Positions 58,675 through 64,000 of a DNA stretch of 64,000 nucleotides are shown here, piece after piece. Each line of letters starts with the position of its first letter. Within the stretch, counting starts at the first letter, position 1. Made by a program: the position numbers and the translations under genes. The notes below the pieces were generated by a model. That model was not told where the DNA came from. It searched no databases and saw nothing but the letters and a program-made list of their open reading frames with translations. Source of the DNA: Gammaproteobacteria bacterium (lineage in GTDB: Bacteria; Pseudomonadota; Gammaproteobacteria; Xanthomonadales; SZUA-36); contig JAJFLA010000046.1 of the NCBI GenBank assembly GCA_021772935.1, positions 1-64,000 on the forward strand, given 5' to 3'.

Positions 58675-58757
58675 GCATCACATTCTAGGTCACTTATCTG
58701 TCGTCACATTGATCTGTATCAACACATCACTGGAATGGGGAAATATACTGAGCGCTT
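58675..58757. promoter_or_regulatory. bidirectional FNR/Anr class II promoter between ubiU and ubiT
   Basis: A perfect FNR/Anr box, TTGATCTGTATCAA, lies at 58709-58722. To the right, TATACT (58744-58749) places a start site near 58756, with the box centred about -41.5. To the left, minus-strand TAGAAT (58687-58682) places a start near 58675, again with the box at about -41. One box is thus correctly placed to activate both ubiT and the ubiU-ubiV-ubiD operon. In E. coli these genes are also under Fnr control. Confidence 0.85.
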
Positions 58758-58776
58758 ACCCATATCAGGCTACGCC

Positions 58777-59298
58777 ATGCAGTCAATCCCTCAGTTTATT
58801 CGTCCCATTGCCAAAAAAGTAGTTGCCATCCCGGCACGTGTTATCCCTTATTCAGCTCAGAAACAGGTTCTTTCTTTCGTCCTGAATCAGGCGTTTCGGG
58901 AGCCGCTTCAGCATGGTGAGCTGGATTTCCTTGAGGGTGCTAAAGTAAGGATCAAAGTTACTGATTTATGCATAGACTGGCTGATTCGCGTGGGCAGCAC
59001 CAAGTTCACACCGATAGAGCGCGAATTGGAAGACGATGTATGCATCAGTGGAGAGAGCCCGGACTTTATCCTGTTGGCTACCCGTCAGGCTGATCCTGAC
59101 ACGCTTTTTTTTCAACGTAAAATACGAATTGAAGGCGATACCGAGCTTGGACTGGGTGTCAAGAACACCATGGACAGCATGGATTGGGAGGATTTGCCTC
59201 TACCGCTGCGCAAACTTCTGCAAAGCGTAAGCCTGGTTATTGAGAAACTACACGGCAAGCGTAAAGCGAAGAGTGATGAGCATATTTCGAAGAAATAA
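58777..59298 (+). CDS. ubiT: anaerobic ubiquinone accessory protein UbiT
   Basis: A 173-residue SCP2 sterol-carrier-fold protein; GELDFLEGAKVRIKVTDL, TRQADPDTLFFQRKIRIEGDTELGLGVKN are UbiT signatures. It binds isoprenoid quinone intermediates for the O2-independent pathway with UbiU and UbiV. The start is ATG 58777 (MQSIPQFIRP). An upstream ATG at 58735 would lie before the -10 box of the FNR promoter, and the E. coli protein (174 residues) fits the shorter form. Confidence 0.93.
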   Translation: MQSIPQFIRPIAKKVVAIPARVIPYSAQKQVLSFVLNQAFREPLQHGELDFLEGAKVRIKVTDLCIDWLIRVGSTKFTPIERELEDDVCISGESPDFILLATRQADPDTLFFQRKIRIEGDTELGLGVKNTMDSMDWEDLPLPLRKLLQSVSLVIEKLHGKRKAKSDEHISKK

Positions 59299-59438
59299 AG
59301 ACGAAAAAATGAGGTCAGATTCTTTGCTTTCCCAATTCATCCAGTGAGGGTCGCTTGGGCGTGTACTTCAGCGTATTACCAGGTAAATGCACTGTTACCG
59401 GAAGTCTTTTTTCAGCCCGAAATTACAATGCATGTGGA

Positions 59439-60245
59439 TTATGCCAGTCGTTTTGCAGTCAAAACCTGGAAGTTATCGAAAAGAAAGGTGTCCTTTTCTA
59501 TGCTGTAGGTACTATCTGTCCTCTCTTGAAGGACTTCTGAAAGGTCGAAGGTATCCCACATTTCAGTCGCATAGGGCTCAAAAACCTTAAAATATACACG
59601 TCCAAGTATCTCTAATATCTTTAATCTTGGTTTGTGGAACTCACCAAAAATCACTTTTCCGCCAGGCTTTAACACTCTATTGGCTTCTTCAATGAGTTTG
59701 ACTTTTTTGTCGAAGGGTAATTCATGGGGAAGGAAAAACACCACCACATAATCAAATGTCTGATCTTCAAACCTTAGATTTGTAGCATCCTGTTTGAGAA
59801 AAGTGCAAAGCTTACCAAATCGTTTCAGCTTTTTTTCGGCATTATCGACCTCGCTTTGCATGATGTCGGTCAATACAAATTCCTCAGCATCCTGTCTTGC
59901 ACAGCTTTCGGCTATTTTTTCAGACACATTTCCGAAAGCACAGGAAATCTGTAATATCCTTTTGCCTTTCAATGATGGGTTTAAGCGTTTTACAACGCAG
60001 CTCACCAGGTTGTTGTACTGAAGCAATAATATGCTCGATACAACAAACATCCGGTCGGCCACTTTAATAAAAAACGGACTCTTATAGATCCAGTAGATAT
60101 GGGTCGTATCGGGATCTGAATTGGCATTGTGGGACTGAAAGATCAGTGATACCCGGGTCACGATAAGAAAAAACAAACCGATTGAAGCCAAAACGGCGAC
60201 AACGATAGTGATTAGGACAATCAGGTTATCAGGTAGTGCTGTCAT
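59439..60245 (-). CDS. RquA-like SAM-dependent methyltransferase, possible rhodoquinone synthesis enzyme
   Basis: A 268-residue class I methyltransferase-fold protein with an N-terminal membrane helix (residues 8-30). It lacks the usual GxGxG loop, having ILQISCAFGNVSEKIA instead. Features recalling RquA, which converts ubiquinone to rhodoquinone: IYWIYKSPFF (50-59, like YWWAYxHP), VVFFLPHE (168-175, like VVFFLLHE), FHKP (203-206) and FEPYATEMW (222-230). It adjoins ubiT, convergently, at the anaerobic quinone locus. Differences: the extra helix and Asn106 where RquA has GD. It may be a divergent RquA or a paralogue with another quinone-related role. Confidence 0.6.
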   Translation of the reverse strand: MTALPDNLIVLITIVVAVLASIGLFFLIVTRVSLIFQSHNANSDPDTTHIYWIYKSPFFIKVADRMFVVSSILLLQYNNLVSCVVKRLNPSLKGKRILQISCAFGNVSEKIAESCARQDAEEFVLTDIMQSEVDNAEKKLKRFGKLCTFLKQDATNLRFEDQTFDYVVVFFLPHELPFDKKVKLIEEANRVLKPGGKVIFGEFHKPRLKILEILGRVYFKVFEPYATEMWDTFDLSEVLQERTDSTYSIEKDTFLFDNFQVLTAKRLA

Positions 60246-60497
60246 TTCATGTCACTTTGGTTGTCAGCGTGAATGCATTGTTAGAGCTGACTCGCTTTGC
60301 CAGCCGAAAATACGATTAATTATGTAAAAGTCAGTTTTATTGTGATGCCGCAGACGGCAGATTTACACATCCGTTGTCCACGTTGACGAGGAGCAAACAT
60401 CAATAATTTTTGACATTCGAATTTTACGTGTTTTGCGGTAGCAGGGGAAACAGAATCTTAGTCACAAATGACCTGGATCAAGCAGCACTTTGCTGGG

Positions 60498-61346
60498 TCA
60501 ATTCAGTTGCTGAATTTCTGTCAGGGTCGGAGACGACTGGGCACCCATTTTTGTAGTGGTCAGGGCGCCTACAACACAAGCTCGTTGCAGCGCAACTTGT
60601 GGTTCCATGCCACTCACCAGGGCAACTGTAAGAGCCGCTGTGAATGCATCACCCGCTCCGGTTGTATCCACCGCGTTAACTCTGGGTGGCTTGGCCTTGG
60701 CAACTTGTTTGCCGTTACGGCTTAACACCGCACCGTCACTGCCATAAGTGCACGCCAGCAGGCCACGATAATTGTCAAGTTCAGTGCCCAGTGTACGGGC
60801 TTCGATCTCGTTAACAACAAGCAGATCAACGTGCTCAAGTAGTTCGTGGGGCACAGGCTTGGCAGGTGCAGCATTCAGGCAAAAGAAATGGTTACTGGCA
60901 CGTGCGGCTTTCAGGATGGTCTCAAGCGGAACTTCAAGTTGAGCTATATAGGCATCGGCGTCCGGGACATTCAGATGAATTGCGTCAAAGGCGGCATTGG
61001 CACCGGGTGCAACGACGATTTGGTTTTCACCCGATTGGGTCACTACAATCATTGCCAGGCCGGTAGAATGGCCTTTAAGCGGTTTGCAGTAGCTTAAGTC
61101 GACACCTTCCATACGCAAAGTGTGCAGTGCCTCGTCTGCTGCCGGGTCATTGCCGACTCTCCCGACCATAAAAACCGACGCCCCCAGGCGGTGTGCTGCA
61201 AGTGCCTGGTTAGCACCTTTGCCACCGGGAAAACGCTTTACCACGGCATTGGTAATCGTTTCTCCGGGTTGTGGGAAATTCTTTACGGTCGCGACGATAT
61301 CGAGGTTAATGGAGCCAATGATGGCAATTGAGATGTCGTTGTTCAT
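60498..61346 (-). CDS. rbsK: ribokinase (PfkB family)
   Basis: A 282-residue sugar kinase: N-terminal GSINLDIVATVKNFPQPGET and KRFPGGKGANQALAAHRLGA, C-terminal DTTGAGDAFTAAL with the catalytic Asp. It phosphorylates ribose at O5. It overlaps the nucleoside hydrolase gene by four bases, giving a nucleoside-to-ribose-5-phosphate salvage operon. No ribose transporter is visible. Confidence 0.93.
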   Translation of the reverse strand: MNNDISIAIIGSINLDIVATVKNFPQPGETITNAVVKRFPGGKGANQALAAHRLGASVFMVGRVGNDPAADEALHTLRMEGVDLSYCKPLKGHSTGLAMIVVTQSGENQIVVAPGANAAFDAIHLNVPDADAYIAQLEVPLETILKAARASNHFFCLNAAPAKPVPHELLEHVDLLVVNEIEARTLGTELDNYRGLLACTYGSDGAVLSRNGKQVAKAKPPRVNAVDTTGAGDAFTAALTVALVSGMEPQVALQRACVVGALTTTKMGAQSSPTLTEIQQLN

Positions 61347-62287
61347 GAATCAAGTCGCTCAATTAGTAACTCAAAAAAACCGTCCGCATCCACGTCGTAA
61401 AGCCAGTTGGCATTTTTGACCCGGTCGGTTATCCCCCAAAAATCAACCGCTGTATGGCCAAGGGTTAACAAGGACTCAGTTTCCACCTCAACATTGCATA
61501 GTTTACCTTTGAACAGCTCTGGTTTCAGTAGGTAAGCGATCGTGCAAGGGTCATGTAACGGCGCACCTTCACTGCCGTATTTTTCGCTATCAAATCGATT
61601 GAAAAACTCCATCATTCCGACAACGGCTGTTCCGACCGGTGAATTAAGCTGACGAATTTGTTCGATTCGATTTTTTGTCACCAGCGCCTTGTGGGTTACA
61701 TCGAGCGGGGCGATGGTTAAGGGGCGACCACAGTGCATGACAATTTGGGCTGCGTCTGGATCAACCAGGATATTAAACTCGGCAGATGGCGTGGTATTGC
61801 CAGCTTCGCGCATGGCACCACCCATCAACACAATTTCCTTTATTTTAGATAGAATATCCGGCTGTCTACTGATAGCTTCCCCGATATTGGTCAACGGCCC
61901 GGTGGGCACCAGAGTCACTGAGTCTTCTTCCGCTTCAAGCAAAGCTTCAATGATGAAATCAACGGCGTGCTGTTGTTGTAAAGGCATACTGGGTTGATAG
62001 ATATCAACACCGTCGATACCGGTTTTTCCATGTACATTTTCAGCGGTGATCAGTTTACGGTGCATCGGTTTTTGACAACCTGCGTAGACAGCTACATTTG
62101 TCCTGTCAGCCAATTCACAGACGATTCGGGCATTGCGTTGGGTCAGGTTCAACGGAACGTTTCCAGCAACCGTGGTGATGCCTAAAATATCAAATTCGAG
62201 CGGGCAGGCGAGAGCCAAAAACAACATAACGGCGTCGTCCTGTCCGGGGTCACAGTCTATGATGATTTTTCTTCTTTTTATTTGCAC
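61343..62287 (-). CDS. inosine/uridine-type nucleoside hydrolase
   Basis: The start is GTG (62285-62287), after AAAGGAC; 314 residues. The Ca2+ motif DCDPGQDDA opens the protein; LVPTGPLTNIG, VLMGGAMREAGNTTPSAEFN and HDPCTIAYLL follow. It splits ribonucleosides to base and ribose, which the ribokinase encoded downstream would phosphorylate. Base specificity (RihA/B/C) cannot be told by eye. Confidence 0.92.
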   Translation of the reverse strand: MQIKRRKIIIDCDPGQDDAVMLFLALACPLEFDILGITTVAGNVPLNLTQRNARIVCELADRTNVAVYAGCQKPMHRKLITAENVHGKTGIDGVDIYQPSMPLQQQHAVDFIIEALLEAEEDSVTLVPTGPLTNIGEAISRQPDILSKIKEIVLMGGAMREAGNTTPSAEFNILVDPDAAQIVMHCGRPLTIAPLDVTHKALVTKNRIEQIRQLNSPVGTAVVGMMEFFNRFDSEKYGSEGAPLHDPCTIAYLLKPELFKGKLCNVEVETESLLTLGHTAVDFWGITDRVKNANWLYDVDADGFFELLIERLDS

Positions 62288-62378
62288 TTCAGGTCCTTTT
62301 TTATGTTGACATGCCAAACCGGATTCTACTGAAAGTCGGTCGGTATTTCTTGACTGGATTATGGTTTAGAATATCGAG

Positions 62379-62540
62379 ATGAAAAAACACCTACTTACTT
62401 TGCTGTTTCTTATTCTCGCAGTTACATCATATTTTATTGGTTTAGCATTTGCCGCGACGATTTTTATGATATTAGGTGGAGTGGCAGAACTGATATTCTG
62501 GGTACGTTTATTCAACTCAAGAGGTAAAGCCGAACGCTAA
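62379..62540 (+). CDS. 53-residue two-helix membrane protein
   Basis: ATG 62379 to TAA 62540. Two hydrophobic segments (LLTLLFLILAVTSYFIGLAF and ATIFMILGGVAELIFWVRLF) joined with almost no loop, and a basic tail NSRGKAER. The ribosome site is weak (ATCGAG). The composition is that of a real small membrane protein. Function not recognised. It lies between the nucleoside salvage operon (divergent) and the ketoacyl synthase gene. Confidence 0.6.
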   Translation: MKKHLLTLLFLILAVTSYFIGLAFAATIFMILGGVAELIFWVRLFNSRGKAER

Positions 62541-62788
62541 CCAGGTTTTAACCGTAATCAATATTGGGCCTGTTGATATATTCTGCCAGATGAGGGCCCA
62601 GCAGGCATACATAAAAGACGCTTTGCCCACCTATCGGTGACGAACAATCATTTTTGGGGCCCTGCTTACGCTTGCGATTTTGCTCTTTGTGACGTAATAT
62701 GACACCTGATTCATGTTTCAGGTTAGAAGGATCTTTGACCACGCTGTAGCCGTCGGCAATCACGAAACCGGTGAGTAGAGGAAACCGC

Positions 62789-63826
62789 ATGACAACCATG
62801 GGCATAGTCTCAACCGGTACCTATTTCCCGGACACCTATATCACTGCCGAAGAAATCGCTGAACTAAGCGGGTTGCCCGAATGGGTGGTCAAAGAAAAGC
62901 TCGGTATTGAACGCAAGTTTGTCGCTGACCCAGGCATCCATCCGAACGAAATGGCGGCCCATGCAGCACGTAAAGCGATTAAAAAAGCAGGCATCGATCC
63001 CTTGGATATCGATGTTGTTCTTGGTACAACCGAAGAGTGGCGTGAATACTTACTGTGGACGACCGCCATCGATCTTGCCCATGAAATTGGCGCCAAGAAT
63101 GCCTGGGGTCTTGATGTCCATACGCGATGTGCAACGACGATAGCCGCGTTGAAGCTTGCCAAAGGATTGATGGCCGATGATCCCGCGATAGATACCATCC
63201 TCATCGGTGGTGGCTATGCAACTTCACATTTTATAGACTTTAAAGACGTAAACACATCGTTCCTGTTCAATATTGGGGCGGGTGCCGGTGCCATGATTGT
63301 TAAACGTGATTGGTCAAAAAATCAGGTATTGGGTATGCACCTCATTGCGGATGGTTCGATGAGTCGTCATGTGATCGTGCCAGCGAGTGGAAGCCTCCAG
63401 CATCCAACTGATGCTGCCGTTGATGGCGGTGACTTCAAGTTCAGGCTTGTTGAACCAGAGGCGATGAAGACACGTCTCGGGGAAGTTTCGATAGATAACT
63501 GGCTGGCTTGCACGGACAAGTCGCTGAAGACATCTGGTAACAAGAGCGATGGTTCTGCATACACGCGTGCTGACATCGATTTTCTCAACATGTCTCTGGT
63601 CAAACCATCCGCCCATCGCGAAATGCTTGGGCATTTGGGACTAACTGAACAGCAGAGTGTCTACATGTCGAGCATTGGCCATATCGGAGAGCAAGACGCA
63701 ATCGTCAACATTGAAGCCGGTATTGAACAAGGTCGCCTCAATTCAGGTGACACAATGGCAATCATTGCTGCCGGCATCGGCTATGTCTGGGCTGGGGCCA
63801 TTGTGCAATGGGGTGCAGCAAAATAA
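62789..63826 (+). CDS. atypical 3-oxoacyl-ACP synthase III family enzyme
   Basis: The start is ATG 62789, after AGAGGAAAC; a GTG at 62771 is less likely. The 345-residue thiolase-fold protein has the nucleophile Cys114 in LDVHTRCATTIAAL. The two other FabH residues are altered: in place of HQAN there is KPSAHREM, and in place of GN there is SSIGHIGEQDA (His for Asn). Such changes occur in KAS III relatives used for priming or acyl transfer rather than decarboxylative condensation, and in HMG-CoA-synthase-like enzymes. An AMP-binding ligase gene overlaps its end, so the pair probably acts on one acid substrate. Confidence 0.85.
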   Translation: MTTMGIVSTGTYFPDTYITAEEIAELSGLPEWVVKEKLGIERKFVADPGIHPNEMAAHAARKAIKKAGIDPLDIDVVLGTTEEWREYLLWTTAIDLAHEIGAKNAWGLDVHTRCATTIAALKLAKGLMADDPAIDTILIGGGYATSHFIDFKDVNTSFLFNIGAGAGAMIVKRDWSKNQVLGMHLIADGSMSRHVIVPASGSLQHPTDAAVDGGDFKFRLVEPEAMKTRLGEVSIDNWLACTDKSLKTSGNKSDGSAYTRADIDFLNMSLVKPSAHREMLGHLGLTEQQSVYMSSIGHIGEQDAIVNIEAGIEQGRLNSGDTMAIIAAGIGYVWAGAIVQWGAAK

Positions 63827-64000
63827 ACCAGCAATCTCGCTATGTGACAGATTGGCTCGATAAACGGGCGAAATTGACACCTGAGCGTGTGGCACTCATC
63901 GACAACGCCACCGGCCTGTCAACCACATTTTCAGAGTGGAACGAGCGCGCCAACCGTACCGCAAACTACCTTAAGAGACTTGGTGTAAAAAAAGGTGACC
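63808..64000 (+). CDS. AMP-binding acyl-CoA synthetase, N-terminal part (cut by window edge)
   Basis: ATG 63808 overlaps the ketoacyl synthase gene by 19 bases. The visible 64 residues (YVTDWLDKRAKLTPERVALID, then NERANRTANYLKRLGVKKGD) are the start of an ANL-superfamily acid-CoA ligase. A GTG at 63844 is an alternative start. The gene runs past the window. It is translationally coupled to the KAS III-like enzyme, so the two probably share a substrate. Confidence 0.8.
   Translation, partial: MGCSKINQQSRYVTDWLDKRAKLTPERVALIDNATGLSTTFSEWNERANRTANYLKRLGVKKGD

Noticed and set aside
58735-58776. Longer start for ubiT
   Set aside because: It would begin upstream of the -10 box of the FNR promoter and exceed the usual UbiT length.
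62548-62805. 85-codon minus-strand ORF overlapping the ketoacyl synthase start
   Set aside because: Biased composition, no ribosome site, no domain, and it overlaps the start of a clear gene on the other strand.
1-64000. tRNA, rRNA, CRISPR, prophage or complete insertion sequence
   Set aside because: None was recognised by eye on either strand; a covariance-model scan would be needed to exclude small RNAs.

Overview
The window looks like a chromosomal segment of a heterotrophic, probably marine, gammaproteobacterium. RapA, Uup, MeaB, TrhP, UbiD/UbiU/UbiV/UbiT, Bcr-type MFS and AcrB-type RND genes all have the gammaproteobacterial form. No rRNA, tRNA, CRISPR array, phage module or intact insertion sequence was recognised. 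Genus-level placement is not possible from sequence reading alone.

Layout. 0.16-4.6 kb (minus): a five-gene operon for a biotin-dependent, sodium-pumping glutaconyl-CoA decarboxylase (carboxyltransferase, a 42-residue membrane subunit, beta subunit, biotin carrier) ending in an acyl-CoA dehydrogenase whose active site matches the non-decarboxylating glutaryl-CoA dehydrogenases. 4.8-5.6 kb: an ORF fusing the front of a luciferase-like monooxygenase to the tail of an indolepyruvate oxidoreductase. 5.7-7.8 kb: MoxR AAA ATPase plus VWA protein. 8.0-11.6 kb: an accessory-looking patch with an acyltransferase, a secreted precursor whose C-terminus has a defensin-like cysteine pattern, a CPBP membrane protease, and a diverged copy of the precursor's upstream region with a truncated start. 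11.6-31.5 kb: M20 peptidase, SPFH protein, RapA, metallo-hydrolase, cytochrome b561, CMD and glyoxalase proteins, a DUF1800/DUF1501 pair with a frameshift at a G9 tract, a cysteine-synthase-like enzyme, Uup with a possible leader peptide, a deaminase, and an MBL/flavin monooxygenase/DUF2783/MeaB operon. 31.8-33.8 kb: a large secreted beta-helix-like protein.

33.9-41.4 kb is a catabolic block. A tryptophan-tryptophylquinone amine dehydrogenase cluster (heavy chain, MauE, MauD, light chain, cytochrome c) lies beside a LuxR-type regulator and an operon for a DUF485 protein, a solute symporter and phenylacetate-CoA ligase. Oxidation of aromatic amines such as phenylethylamine, feeding phenylacetyl-CoA, is the likeliest role. 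41.7-55.1 kb: SDRs, MFS efflux, PPK2, TrhP, a TetR regulator with two matching operators, an aldo/keto reductase, DUF3108, and a TetR/RND efflux locus.

55.2-60.2 kb is an anaerobic quinone block: ubiD-ubiV-ubiU facing ubiT across one perfect FNR/Anr box placed for class II activation in both directions, followed by a methyltransferase resembling RquA, the rhodoquinone enzyme. With the Na+-pumping decarboxylase it suggests energy conservation under low oxygen. 60.5-64 kb: ribokinase and nucleoside hydrolase, a 53-residue membrane protein, an atypical ketoacyl synthase III, and the start of an AMP-binding ligase cut by the window edge.
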